Shown one piece after another: positions 16,041-25,091 of a stretch of 64,000 nucleotides of DNA. The translations under genes and the position numbers were made by a program. Source of the stretch: DATJOJ01 sp035507035 (lineage in GTDB: Bacteria; Acidobacteriota; Terriglobia; Terriglobales; Acidobacteriaceae). The stretch lies in the NCBI GenBank assembly GCA_035507035.1, contig DATJOJ010000055.1, positions 1 through 64,000 on the forward strand, given 5' to 3'. The notes beneath the pieces are model-generated. The model was not told where the DNA came from and did no database searches. It was given only the letters and a program-made list of their open reading frames with translations. The first letter of the stretch is position 1. Each line of letters starts with the position of its first letter.

Positions 16041-16373
16041 ATGGCTCAGGACGATCAAGGCGCTTCCAAAATGGGATTAGGGGGATGGAAAGAGAAAATT
16101 CCAGCCCCCCTTTTCTTTCCTTGGCTGGCGTATGACAATGCGCAAATGGGTCCCTTTACCACGATCTGGATCGTGTTCTTTTTGTTCTTCGGCACACTCG
16201 GCTGTAGTGTTGCCATTTTTCCACTGCAAGTTGCTCGGGCGATTGGAGCGCCGCGATCGATCAGCGAGAAGCGTAAACTTAGGCTTTTCTGGCGAGTCCT
16301 CGGCTGCGTAGCCTTGATGGGTAGCGTTTTTGAATTGGCGGCACTATTAACCGTGGGGCATGTGGTCAGGTGA
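16041..16373 (+). CDS. Small membrane protein
   Basis: Unrecognised protein of up to 110 residues with two strongly hydrophobic segments: FTTIWIVFFLFFGTLGCSVAIF (about 39-60) and a second one near LGCVALMGSVFELAALLTV (about 87-105). Between them is a basic loop (SISEKRKLRLFWR). The start is uncertain: 16041, 16071 or 16146 are all in-frame ATGs, and only the part after 16146 contains the membrane segments. It is nine bases upstream of another small membrane-protein gene, and the two may be co-transcribed. Confidence 0.5.
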   Translation: MAQDDQGASKMGLGGWKEKIPAPLFFPWLAYDNAQMGPFTTIWIVFFLFFGTLGCSVAIFPLQVARAIGAPRSISEKRKLRLFWRVLGCVALMGSVFELAALLTVGHVVR

Positions 16374-16382
16374 GTTGGATAC

Positions 16383-16565
16383 ATGAAAGCAAAATGGATC
16401 CATGTATGCGTCTTAGCAGCCGGCCTTGTAGTTGCGCCGCTCCTTGGCAGTTGGTGCATACGGTCATTTGGTCTTCAATGGCCAGGATCCCTGTTGATGA
16501 CTCTTTGGTTTCTTTATGGAGCCTGGTTTCTTTTGAAATACGGCTTGTACCGACCAACATCCTAA
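16383..16565 (+). CDS. Very small membrane protein
   Basis: 60 residues with two predicted membrane segments (IHVCVLAAGLVVAPLLGSW and LLMTLWFLYGAWFLLKYGL), so most of the protein would be in the membrane. It starts nine bases after the preceding small membrane-protein gene. No family recognised. The small size makes coding status uncertain, but the hydrophobic periodicity and tandem arrangement favour a real gene pair. Confidence 0.45.
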   Translation: MKAKWIHVCVLAAGLVVAPLLGSWCIRSFGLQWPGSLLMTLWFLYGAWFLLKYGLYRPTS

Positions 16566-16578
16566 CCGGACAAAGTGG

Positions 16579-16938
16579 TCAGCTCCTCTCTGGATCGATC
16601 TCGAGGTAGACATTCTTCTTGCTCCAGATGGGGAGACGGGCGAGCCAGTATTTCTTGTGGAGAAGGTGGCGGGCGGCAGGCCAGTCGGATTCAGGAAGTA
16701 CTCGGGCGATGGCGGGAAAATCGGGGCCGGTGACTTTGCCGCGGATGGTGCAGGGGGCGATGCGAACGTCAGGATTGTTACGGAGGCGCTTGGCTTTGCC
16801 AGAATCGCTGCGGGTCATCACATAGAGCTTGTCGTTCGATTCCGCGAACCAGATTGGAGTCGGAACGGGAGCGCCGGATTTGCGAAAAGTAGTGAGCGAA
16901 AGGTATTTCTGGCCGGAGACGGAGGGAGGGATGGGCAT
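16579..16938 (-). CDS. PPOX-class pyridoxamine 5'-phosphate oxidase-like protein
   Basis: Split-barrel flavin- or F420-binding protein. Segments typical of the PPOX class are KYLSLTTFRKSGAPVPTPIWF (near the N terminus), DKLYVMTRSDSGKAKRLRNNPDVRIAPC and the C-terminal hydrophobic strand KNVYLEIDPE. I start at the ATG at 16938 (MPIPPSVSGQ), giving 119 residues, close to the short F420-dependent reductases of this class; an upstream in-frame ATG at 16998 adds a basic unconserved stretch. Substrate unknown. Confidence 0.78.
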   Translation of the reverse strand: MPIPPSVSGQKYLSLTTFRKSGAPVPTPIWFAESNDKLYVMTRSDSGKAKRLRNNPDVRIAPCTIRGKVTGPDFPAIARVLPESDWPAARHLLHKKYWLARLPIWSKKNVYLEIDPERS

Positions 16939-17313
16939 GGCTTCTATTCTACGGCGTCCAGATATCGGAGGGGATCTTTTGACGTGGTTGCGCCTCATCG
17001 GCGCGTAATCAAAGATGATTTCTCAACCGGGCACGAGTGAACTCGTGCACATCCCAAATTCGCGCCCTTATGTCGCGAAGAACGCTCCATGAGGAACGAG
17101 GTACTCCGGCACACCTAAACCTGCACGAGGGGAGGACGCTCGCGCCTAGGTTGCTTGTGTCCGCGGGCGAGGGCACACGCCTCACCCAGGCTGCGGAGCT
17201 GCGCTCCGCTGGACTGCCGAGGCGGCTGTCCCCACGTGACCTGTTCAGACCCGGCCTCACCCGCACCTTGGCGCACATTGCCGGAGGGGCCTTACCTGTG
17301 TTACACAGCAGAC
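16939..17313. other. Spacer without a recognised gene
   Basis: 375 bases between the divergent PPOX-like and kinase-like genes. Open frames run through it on both strands because of high G+C, but none has family features, and the plus-strand frame leading into the kinase gene encodes a Cys/Pro/Arg-rich stretch unlike protein. I see no repeat or RNA structure I would name. Confidence 0.4.
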
Positions 17314-18216
17314 ATGCGGAAATGGATGCGCGAGCGCTTAAAGCGCCGCAAAAAAGAGCCGGAGAAGCCTGGAGCAGAGGCGGCTCCAGCACCGTTGCAG
17401 CCGGCATTTTACGATACGCAAGCTCCGAGCGAGGCGGCGGAGAGCTTACCAATACAAACGGCCGACCAGCCCGAGGCGGAACAGCCTGAACCCCAGGGGG
17501 TTGAGAGTCAGGCCGATTCGGCGGCATCACCGGCCACGGGCGGAAATGGCGACGCCGCGAAAAGGCGACGGCGTCGGAGTCGAGGCGGACGGGGACGGCG
17601 CAGGAGTGGACGTCCGGCGGGAGCGGTTCGAACTGAAAACCAGGGGGACGTGAGTCCGCAGCCTGTCGCGGAAGCGGCGTCGGCCGCGTCGGTTCAGGAA
17701 CAGCCAGCGGCAGCTCCGGTTCAGATTCCGCAAGCGCCACCGAGGCCTCCGAAAGGAACGGTCGTGCTGGCGATTGGGCTGCCAGGGTCGGGCAAGAGCG
17801 CGTGGTTCAAGCGGCATAACATTACGCCGCTTTCGAGCGATCTGCTGCGAGCCATGCTGTTCGACGATCCGACCGAACAGCGATTTCAGGATTTGATCTT
17901 CTCGAATTTGCGGTCGATGTTGAAGGCGCGGCTGATCGCGCGGCGTCCGATGAACTATGTGGACGCGACCAACCTGACGCCGCATGAACGCCATGGGTGG
18001 ATCAAGCTGGCGAAAGATTTTGGGTATGAAGTGCAGGCGGTGTTTTTTGATGTGCCGGTGGATGTCTGCCTGGAGCGGAATCGCAAGCGGGAGCGCGTGG
18101 TTCCGGAAGACGTGATGCGGCGGATGGCGGGAAAGTTGAAGGCGCCGACGTTTGATGAGGGCTTTGCGAAGATCACAGTGGTGAGAGTGAAACAGAAGGA
18201 GTCGAGCGAGGGATAG
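17314..18216 (+). CDS. Polynucleotide-kinase-like P-loop ATPase with Arg/Gly-rich N-terminus
   Basis: 300 residues from the ATG at 17314. The C-terminal half is a zeta-toxin/T4-PNK-like kinase: Walker A GLPGSGKSAW (Lys161), a lid region, and VDATNLTPHERHGWI (Asp217), followed by VFFDVPVDVCLERNRKRERVVPEDVM, the DxxxDxCxxRNxxR pattern of polynucleotide-kinase relatives. The N-terminal half is low complexity: a basic start (RKWMRERLKRRKK), a Pro/Ala/Glu-rich stretch, then a run of Arg and Gly (about 83-101), probably RNA binding. Substrate unknown; RNA or nucleotide phosphorylation is an inference from the fold. Confidence 0.82.
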   Translation: MRKWMRERLKRRKKEPEKPGAEAAPAPLQPAFYDTQAPSEAAESLPIQTADQPEAEQPEPQGVESQADSAASPATGGNGDAAKRRRRRSRGGRGRRRSGRPAGAVRTENQGDVSPQPVAEAASAASVQEQPAAAPVQIPQAPPRPPKGTVVLAIGLPGSGKSAWFKRHNITPLSSDLLRAMLFDDPTEQRFQDLIFSNLRSMLKARLIARRPMNYVDATNLTPHERHGWIKLAKDFGYEVQAVFFDVPVDVCLERNRKRERVVPEDVMRRMAGKLKAPTFDEGFAKITVVRVKQKESSEG

Positions 18217-18230
18217 CTCGGTGCTTGCCC

Positions 18231-18291
18231 TCACTTCGCACGGCTCTCGCAGGTTCTTCGCCGCGCAACATCAGCTTGCTCAGGATGACAA
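18231..18291. repeat. Dispersed 'CTCAGGATGAC' repeat
   Basis: Intergenic copy ending CAGCTTGCTCAGGATGACAA, with TTCGCACGGCTCTCGCAGG at its left. It fills the short convergent spacer between the kinase-like and isochorismatase-like genes. Related copies lie at 14883-14930, 19034-19087 and 54641-54675. Confidence 0.6.
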
Positions 18292-18900
18292 TCATCTGAG
18301 ATACGGCAGCAATTCTTTGAAGGCGGGCGAACCGGAAGAGCGAAGCAGTTCGTACATCATCATCTCGGTTGAGGAGATGACAGCACCGGCAGCACGCATC
18401 CTTTCTAATCCAATTTTCCAATTCCATTCGGTGCGGGAGCTCACGGCGTCGCTGCCGACGTGGACGATATAGCCTTCCCGCAGCGCGGCCAGCGCAGTTT
18501 GCATAACACAGATGTGACTTTCCATACCGCACAGCAGAACCGTGTTGCGGTGGCCGGGCAGGCGTTTGAGCATGGAACAGAAAACGTCGCTGCCGAAGCA
18601 GGAGAAGATTTGCTTATCGATCGGATCCGAGCCTGGGATAAGAGAAGCGATTTCGGGAACGGTACTGCCCAGTCCTTTCGAATATTGGACGGTGGCGATG
18701 TGAGGAATTTTCAGGATACCGGCCAGGCGGATGAGGAGCTGCGAATTCTTGACCAGCCGGTCTTTCTCGAAGATGGGCGGCAGAAGTTTTTCCTGGATAT
18801 CAATAATGATGAGAGCGCAGCGTTCGGGATCGAGGGTTTGGCGGGCTACTTCGGCGGGATCGTTGCCGAGTTGAGTGACGCTGCCGAGGGTCGTAACCAT
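18292..18900 (-). CDS. Isochorismatase-like cysteine hydrolase
   Basis: 202 residues of the isochorismatase/nicotinamidase fold. The catalytic Asp lies in CALIIIDIQEKLLP, and the catalytic Cys in LLCGMESHICVMQTALAALR, each at its expected position; a central cis-peptide region precedes it. The SHICV and DAVSSRTEWNWKIGLERM segments resemble YcaC-type hydrolases. The true substrate is unknown. No operon partner is evident. Confidence 0.88.
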   Translation of the reverse strand: MVTTLGSVTQLGNDPAEVARQTLDPERCALIIIDIQEKLLPPIFEKDRLVKNSQLLIRLAGILKIPHIATVQYSKGLGSTVPEIASLIPGSDPIDKQIFSCFGSDVFCSMLKRLPGHRNTVLLCGMESHICVMQTALAALREGYIVHVGSDAVSSRTEWNWKIGLERMRAAGAVISSTEMMMYELLRSSGSPAFKELLPYLR

Positions 18901-19033
18901 AGAATTATTCTCCTGGGGAAATCTTAAACCGTGGGGTCGGGGAAAGAATAGCTGGCTGCACTCCGGTCGCTGGACTTAAATAAGAAAGCGAGCAAAACGC
19001 GCGTGATTATGCTGTCGCAAGGAACCCGACACC

Positions 19034-19087
19034 GTTCGCACGGCTCGCTCAGATCCTTCGCTGCGCAAGCGCTTGCTCAGGATGACA
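19034..19087. repeat. Dispersed 'CTCAGGATGAC' repeat
   Basis: Runs from TTCGCACGGCTCGCTCAGAT through CCTTCGCTGCGCAAGCG to GCTTGCTCAGGATGACAA. This is the clearest copy of the family in the window and is ten bases from the stop of the beta-helix gene. Confidence 0.65.
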
Positions 19088-19096
19088 ACTCAAGTT

Positions 19097-21742
19097 TCAA
19101 AACTCCGCCGCGGGATAGGAGTAAGTCGGAAAGGTTGCGGGCACTTTGGGTACGGTGATGGAGGGATTGACGCGTCCGGCGTGTTGGATGGTGTCGTTGG
19201 TCTTGGTGTAGTCGAAACCGAGAACGGGCGAGCTCGATAACAGGAAGTCGCTAGGCTGGCCGGTGTGGCGAAACCCGGGATCACTAATCGTTCCGCCACG
19301 ATCTTCGTTCATCGGTAGCGGCTTGCCGTCCACCTGTGGAGTTCCATTCTGCCACTCGCGAAAAGAAAGAAAAGTCCAAAAACGCGGCTTGGCATGAGGC
19401 GGCGGAGTGCAAGCGTTCAAGTTTGGAGGGGTGCCCGATAAGACGTGAAAGGCCCGGGAATCGCTGGCGAAGCGGCCGTCGGTGCGCCAATACAGGTTCG
19501 CTTGAAAGTTGTGGTACTGGTTGTAGGGCAAGCCACAGGAATAAGCGCAGCCATCCATGACATAGAAATCGGGCGAGTCCGCGCGGTCGAAATAGAAGAT
19601 GTTGCTGATCATGTCGACCTGCGGCGTTGTGCGATTGCAGCCCTGCGGCCAGGGATAGAGTTCGGTGAACATATTCTCCCGGCTATACGCAAATATGTTG
19701 TTCTTGAAAACATTGGCGGCAAAGCCGGGCGGAGGGGCGCCGCTGATCTCAACGGCGTTTTGAGAGTTGCGAAAGATGACGTTATTTTCGATGTCGAATC
19801 CCGCGGATTGAATATCGAGATAGATTCCGGCACCGCCGTAGGCTGAGCCATGAACGCCTTGGTCGATGACGGAGGAATCGCTCACGTCGTGCACCAAGTT
19901 GTTGAGGATACGATTCCCGGTGCCGCTTTTCTTGGGCCCGCCGACGTTGTAGTAAAGCGCCCCGCCATCAGCAGTGATGCCTTGCAGCAGGTTCCAGAGA
20001 TGATTGTACTGGCTGAGGATGTTGGACCCATTCTCTCCCGGGCAAGCGATCAGGCAAATGGAAATTCCGGCGTGATAACCGTCAGTGACATCGTTGTGGC
20101 TGTAATTGATGTCGTTTCCATTGCCCTGGGCGATGCCTTCCCCGTCGGGAAAGATGCGGCCGTAGCCCTGGATGAGGTTGTTTTGGACGGTGATGGAGTG
20201 CACGACGTAGGACGCCTTGTCCCAGCCGATGGGGTGATGACCAATACGGATACCGCTGTCACCGATGTCGTAAAAGGCGGAGTCTTGAATGATGTCGTTT
20301 GCGGCAGAATCACCGGAGCGACTGTCAGCCGAGGCGATCAGGATTCCAGATGAAGAAGTATGGCGGATGACGATGTGATCGAAAGTGACATGCTGGCAAC
20401 TTTCACAATCGATGGCTTCGGGAAGAACCGATTCGCCGTTCTCGTCATCGTTGAAGCCGGACAAAGCTGGCATAAAATTGTCGACTTCGAAGGTAATGCC
20501 GCGAAAGGTGACGTAGTCGAGATCGAGGGCGGAAAGCAGGCTGCCGCTGACTGAATCCGCAGGTTGAAGCTGCGCGATGACGATGTTATCGGAATTGGGA
20601 TTCTCTCCCGCATTTGCAACGTAATTTAGGGTCCAGGGAGAAGTGGAACGATCGAGGAACCACAGGCCGGTTTGACCAGCAGCGGCTTCTTGTTCGAAGG
20701 CATCTTTGGCGTTATCGATGACGTAGCGATGGCCGGGGGTGGGGCCGAAGAAGTTGAACTCCGTGTCTTTGCCCTTGGTAGCGGCAGTGAAATAGATAAT
20801 GTGGCGCTGGGTGTCGACGCAATTGATGCGCATGACATCCACGGTCCAAGCGTCGAAGAGAGTGATTTCGATGTCGCCAGCGGGATAGTTTGTGGCTGGG
20901 GCCCGGCAGGGATTGCCGGCGGTGGGATTGAGGTTCTTCCAAGCGGTAATGCCGGTGTCGCGAGGGTCATATTCGAAACGGTCCAGGCACTTAGAGTCCT
21001 GGGTATAGCGAACTTGTCTTACGCTCGGACAATCGGAGTCCGGTCCGACGGGATGGACTTCGCCAAAAACCCGGAGGAAGCTACCGAGATTGCAATTGGC
21101 AGTGCTGACGGTCTGGCCACTCACGGTGTCGCGACAGGAACTGCCGCTCACGTAGTACCCAGTTCCAGACGCTGACTGCACACGGGAGCGCATGCGCCGC
21201 TCGCCGTCATAAAAAAGATATTCGAAGGGCTGGATATTGGCAGGAAGACGAACCTGCCAGCGATTGCCGGAAACCTTTGTCCAGGTCAAGCCAAGACCAG
21301 CGTTGCCGACTGCAACGCCTCCGCTGACGACGGGCAATTCTCCCGAGTAATTCTCCCAGGTGATGGGCGTATCGGCCGTGCCGGAATCGTCGACGGTGAA
21401 GTTCAGAGTGCCGGGGTTGGTCGGGCTAAGCCCGAGATAGTAGGTACCTGCGCGGAGCTTTACCGAGATTGGACGATGGGGATTGCCCTTGATCATCAAC
21501 TTTTGTAGAGCGACCTGAGCGCCCGCGATGGAGGCAAAGGGACCGTCGGACTTTGAGGCGTTAGGAGCGGGGAGTTTGCCGGTCCAGGAATCATTACCAT
21601 CGGGTGCCACAAAGAATTCGAGGCCTGATGAGGACGCCACTGGATTTCTCGACTGGCCGAAGGAGATGTTTTCAGAAGTGGCGGGATGCGAAATCGCAGC
21701 GAAGACCAGATAGGCGCACACAAGACCCCAACGGATTTTCAT
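19097..21742 (-). CDS. Secreted right-handed beta-helix protein
   Basis: 881 residues starting at the ATG at 21742, chosen because it opens a signal peptide (MKIRWGLVCAYLVFAAISHP) preceded by GAAAGGTACTC. The mature protein starts with FFVAPDGNDSWTGKLPAP, the usual entry to pectate-lyase-like beta-helix proteins. The middle has repeated strand-turn units with DIENNVIFRNS, ILNNLVHDVSDSS and similar N-rich rungs (about 450-700). Probably a polysaccharide-binding or -cleaving exoprotein. It is divergent from a quinoprotein-like gene and next to a surface-glycan cluster. The large upstream extension in this frame lacks protein character. Confidence 0.82.
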   Translation of the reverse strand: MKIRWGLVCAYLVFAAISHPATSENISFGQSRNPVASSSGLEFFVAPDGNDSWTGKLPAPNASKSDGPFASIAGAQVALQKLMIKGNPHRPISVKLRAGTYYLGLSPTNPGTLNFTVDDSGTADTPITWENYSGELPVVSGGVAVGNAGLGLTWTKVSGNRWQVRLPANIQPFEYLFYDGERRMRSRVQSASGTGYYVSGSSCRDTVSGQTVSTANCNLGSFLRVFGEVHPVGPDSDCPSVRQVRYTQDSKCLDRFEYDPRDTGITAWKNLNPTAGNPCRAPATNYPAGDIEITLFDAWTVDVMRINCVDTQRHIIYFTAATKGKDTEFNFFGPTPGHRYVIDNAKDAFEQEAAAGQTGLWFLDRSTSPWTLNYVANAGENPNSDNIVIAQLQPADSVSGSLLSALDLDYVTFRGITFEVDNFMPALSGFNDDENGESVLPEAIDCESCQHVTFDHIVIRHTSSSGILIASADSRSGDSAANDIIQDSAFYDIGDSGIRIGHHPIGWDKASYVVHSITVQNNLIQGYGRIFPDGEGIAQGNGNDINYSHNDVTDGYHAGISICLIACPGENGSNILSQYNHLWNLLQGITADGGALYYNVGGPKKSGTGNRILNNLVHDVSDSSVIDQGVHGSAYGGAGIYLDIQSAGFDIENNVIFRNSQNAVEISGAPPPGFAANVFKNNIFAYSRENMFTELYPWPQGCNRTTPQVDMISNIFYFDRADSPDFYVMDGCAYSCGLPYNQYHNFQANLYWRTDGRFASDSRAFHVLSGTPPNLNACTPPPHAKPRFWTFLSFREWQNGTPQVDGKPLPMNEDRGGTISDPGFRHTGQPSDFLLSSSPVLGFDYTKTNDTIQHAGRVNPSITVPKVPATFPTYSYPAAEF

Positions 21743-22054
21743 GAGTACCTTTCTTTCAGGATGATTCCAATGAAGGGGCGCAGGGATGAGTTTACACTGA
21801 CCGTCAGCGCTTCGCGAAGCGGCAGGATGAGGCTGAAGGCTCCAACTCAAATGGAGACTTTCATCTCGCAGAGAGTAGCCCATGCCACGAGAGTTTGCGC
21901 TGACGGATGGGAGCGTTTTGTAATGATTTGTGAAGCGTAACAAACTCTTTCTTCGGCTCTTGACAACGATTTTGTGCTGCTGCATCCTGACCAAGGCACT
22001 CGGGGACAACTCCCTCCTCCGCGAACCTCTCGCCCCGACGTGAAGGGAAAACCT
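21743..22054. promoter_or_regulatory. Divergent promoter region, beta-helix and quinoprotein genes
   Basis: 312 bases between two divergent exoprotein genes. It contains a perfect 14-bp palindrome CGCTTCGCGAAGCG at 21808-21821, which could be an operator, and a consensus -35 TTGACA at 21960-21965 on the plus strand; the matching -10 is weak. Confidence 0.4.
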
Positions 22055-24073
22055 GTGAAATCGATTAGCACCGTTGTGTTTGCACTGCTCCTTGCCGGCG
22101 GTACTTTCAGCTTTGCCGGCGAGCATACTCCGGCAACTGGTAATCCTCATCTGTCGGTAGGTCAGACGTACTGCACTGGTTCGAGTGCGTGCGTCCTGAC
22201 GGCCCATAATGACAACAATCGTGACGGCGCGAATTCGAACGAAAGCATCTTGAAGGCTTCGGCCCTGAATTCGACCAACCATCCCACTCCGCGCTGGCTG
22301 GCAACGACGGACGGGCTGCTCTACGCACAGCCACTCTATGTCCACCAATTGATGATCAATGGCGTGGCGAAGAATGTGGTCTATGCAGCCACGGAGAACA
22401 ACAGCATCTACGCGTTTGACGCCGACAGCACCAGCCAGAGCGGAACTGCATTGGCGCAGGTCAATCTGAACAATGCCAGCGATCTGGGATCCGGGACGAC
22501 CGAGATTGCGGTTCCCTACAGCGATCTGCCGCGAGAGTGCAGCCTGGTGGTTCCTGAGGTTGGGATTACGGGAACACCGGTGATCGACGTCTCCGTGACT
22601 CCGCCGGTGATTTATTTCATTACCAAGCATGAGGACGTGAGCAGCTCAGGCGGAAAAACCTATCGTCAGAAGTTGCACGGAATCTATGCCGACACATTGC
22701 AGGAAATTCCTGGCAGCCCGCTCATTTTGGATACGAACTTTGCCGAGACTTACGCGCCGGAATACGACCCCTTGTACAACCATCAGCGGCCGGGACTGAC
22801 TCTGATTCCAACCGGAAGCGGTACTTCGAAAATCTGGGTTTCGTGGGGATCGAATTGCGATTTCGTTCCGTACTGGGGCCTGGAAATGGAATTCGTGTAC
22901 AACTACACGGGAACCCAGGGTTTTGCCAATACCTACAACGTGGTGAGTGCGTCTCCTTCGTGTATTTCGCAGCCTTGCCAGACGGGAATCTGGATGGCGG
23001 GTGGGTCGCCGGCGGCGGATGCGAATGGGAACGTCTACCTCGCGACAGGAAACGGAGCGGATTCACTGCAAGGCGCTGGGGAATATAGCAACAGCATTTT
23101 GCGCCTGAACGATAGCGGCTTGCAGGATTTCTACTCACCACCAGATTTCGACGCGCTGAATCATGGAAAATCTGTGGTGGCCTGCACCAATCCGAATCCG
23201 CCAAGCTGCCCCGCACCGTGTTCGCTCGACAGCACCGGAAAATATTGCCAGTTTGAATTGCTGAGCGATGACTGGGACTTAGGCGCGGGTGGAGTATTAC
23301 TTCTAAGTCCTTCATTCAAATTAACTAATCCGGAAATCGTTGCGTCGGGCAAGCAAGGGATGATCTACGTAGCGTATGCCGACGGCTTAGGCCACGTGGA
23401 TTCGCATGAGGCGAATCCTTCGGAGTACGCCTGCGGGCTGGCCAATGCGCCGACATCGGGCGCAATCGCGCAATGTTTGCAGGGTTTTCCTCCCACTACG
23501 AATCCGGATGAAGACGATAGCGGAATTCGGGGTTCGATGGCCTTCCTCGCGGGCGCGCCTGGCAGCGAATACAACTTCATGTACGCAGCTGCGATCTTGG
23601 GCCCGCTGAATGTTTTCTGGTTGCAAAACCACAACGGAGTCGGGAGATTTTACCCGGTAGCGGGAACGGCCATTTCGCCTCATATTTTCAACCCCGGAGC
23701 TTCGCCTTCGGTGACATGGAATAGCGCGAAGGGCGCGAAGATTACGGATGGAATTGTGTGGGCTCTGGATACGGCGGGCGCATCTACAGGACGCAAGCAG
23801 GCCCTGAACGCGGTCGTCTACGCATACCGGGCGATTCCGACAAGCAAGAATCCTTCGACGGCGCTGGGGACCGAACTTTGGGATAGCTCGGCATACAGCT
23901 CGACGAACCCCGGCAATCCGGGCGCGGTGAAGTTCACCGTGCCGACGATTGCCGATGGTCAGATTTTTCTGGGCGGCGGGGCACAGGGATACTTGCCCGG
24001 CGGAACAAACTGTCCGGTGCCGACGACTACAGTGCAGCCGACCGCATGCGGCGGGTTAGCAATGTTCAAGTAG
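22055..24073 (+). CDS. Secreted quinoprotein-like beta-propeller protein
   Basis: 672 residues from a GTG at 22055, which follows GAAGGG at a proper distance and opens a signal peptide (VKSISTVVFALLLAGGTFSFAGE). The mature part carries repeated propeller-blade strands such as DGLLYAQPLYV, NVVYAATENNSIYAFDADS and GNVYLATGNG. This is the pattern of PQQ-dehydrogenase-like propellers, but I see no clear PQQ or calcium ligands. Many cysteines suggest disulfides. It is paralogous to the protein at 33075-34784. Function unknown; a structural or binding exoprotein is as likely as an oxidase. Confidence 0.8.
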   Translation: MKSISTVVFALLLAGGTFSFAGEHTPATGNPHLSVGQTYCTGSSACVLTAHNDNNRDGANSNESILKASALNSTNHPTPRWLATTDGLLYAQPLYVHQLMINGVAKNVVYAATENNSIYAFDADSTSQSGTALAQVNLNNASDLGSGTTEIAVPYSDLPRECSLVVPEVGITGTPVIDVSVTPPVIYFITKHEDVSSSGGKTYRQKLHGIYADTLQEIPGSPLILDTNFAETYAPEYDPLYNHQRPGLTLIPTGSGTSKIWVSWGSNCDFVPYWGLEMEFVYNYTGTQGFANTYNVVSASPSCISQPCQTGIWMAGGSPAADANGNVYLATGNGADSLQGAGEYSNSILRLNDSGLQDFYSPPDFDALNHGKSVVACTNPNPPSCPAPCSLDSTGKYCQFELLSDDWDLGAGGVLLLSPSFKLTNPEIVASGKQGMIYVAYADGLGHVDSHEANPSEYACGLANAPTSGAIAQCLQGFPPTTNPDEDDSGIRGSMAFLAGAPGSEYNFMYAAAILGPLNVFWLQNHNGVGRFYPVAGTAISPHIFNPGASPSVTWNSAKGAKITDGIVWALDTAGASTGRKQALNAVVYAYRAIPTSKNPSTALGTELWDSSAYSSTNPGNPGAVKFTVPTIADGQIFLGGGAQGYLPGGTNCPVPTTTVQPTACGGLAMFK

Positions 24074-24623
24074 CAGGGGGCCAAGGAACAGCTGTGCTGA
24101 GGGCTGCCAAAAATTCCTAAAGGCTGGCGGGTGAAGATCGTAACGAGATGCTTAGTGGTGATTTGGATGACGATATCTCTGTTTGGGGAGAACCCGAAAA
24201 GAAGGATCGCGCGAATCTGATTCCGGATACGTGGAAGTCGAAATGCGACCCATTGTCAGAACAACGGAGTTAAGGCCTAGCTGAGTTCTGCACTGACACT
24301 CCCGACCCTGGAGAAAGATGCTTGCCAGTGTGCAACACTCTGCACACCTACTTCTTATAGACCCACGGAAAATGGGCTTTTAGGGGACGGTCTGGCTAGG
24401 TTTCTCAGGGGGTTGTATCATGCTAATCACGTGGTCGTTGGGGCGACATTTTGGTGGGGCAAGTGCTGCTTAACTACGGTGGCGGAGGACCGTCTTCCAG
24501 CGGTTCTGGGATGGGGTGTCCGATTCGCCAATGTGTCCAGGGGTCAGCCAGATGTGACTGAGAGGGCGAAGCTATGTTCGCCCCAAGCGCATTTCTAGGG
24601 GATTATTTCTAGGTCGTAAATTA
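24074..24623. other. 550-base stretch without a recognised gene
   Basis: It lies upstream of the surface-glycan gene run and may hold its promoter. I find no tRNA, hairpin terminator or known riboswitch. A 41-codon open frame at 24148-24273 encodes an acidic charged peptide, but nothing supports its expression. Confidence 0.4.
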
Positions 24624-25091
24624 ATGAGCCAAGTGATAGATCCGGCGATTGAACCGGCGGCAACAGTCGCGACGATGACAGGATTCCGCTTTCACCATAT
24701 TGGAGTCGCGTGCCGCGATATGGAAAAGGAAGCGGAAGCGCTGCGCTTGCTGGGCTATGAGATGCAGGGCAAGCCCTTCACGGATCCGCTGCAAAGAATA
24801 CACGGCTGCTTCTTAGCGGGGATTGGCCCGCGAGTAGAGTTGCTGGCGCCGCTGGACGAAACCTCGCCGATTCTGTCGTGGCTGAATAAAGATATAAAGA
24901 TGTATCACCAGGCGTACGAGGTGGATTCGATGGAGCGCGGCTTGGCCAAGTTGACCGCGCAACACGCGGTGGTGCTCTCGAGACCGAAGCCTGCGATTGC
25001 ATTTGGCGGACGCAAAGTAGCTTTTCTGATGCTTCCCAATCGTTTGCTGGTCGAGTTGATCGAGTGTCCGGAGTTAGAAAACGGGCAATGA
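24624..25091 (+). CDS. VOC-family protein (glyoxalase/methylmalonyl-CoA epimerase-like)
   Basis: 155 residues of the vicinal-oxygen-chelate fold. FRFHHIGVACRDMEKEAEAL (about 21-40) is the canonical first metal-site strand and helix. RVELLAPLDETSPI and the C-terminal LLVELIECP supply the further strands and the terminal Glu ligand. It is closest in style to methylmalonyl-CoA epimerase. It opens the gene run to 31114 and its stop overlaps the next start (ATGA), so it is translationally coupled to the deacetylase gene. A role in epimerising or handling the acyl unit is inferred. Confidence 0.82.
   Translation: MSQVIDPAIEPAATVATMTGFRFHHIGVACRDMEKEAEALRLLGYEMQGKPFTDPLQRIHGCFLAGIGPRVELLAPLDETSPILSWLNKDIKMYHQAYEVDSMERGLAKLTAQHAVVLSRPKPAIAFGGRKVAFLMLPNRLLVELIECPELENGQ

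Noticed and set aside
21743..22630. N-terminal extension of the beta-helix protein (about 296 residues)
   Set aside because: Overlaps the divergent quinoprotein gene; the ATG at 21742 starts a proper signal peptide.
24148..24273. 41-codon open frame with acidic, charged translation
   Set aside because: No ribosome-binding site or family; too short to call without conservation data.
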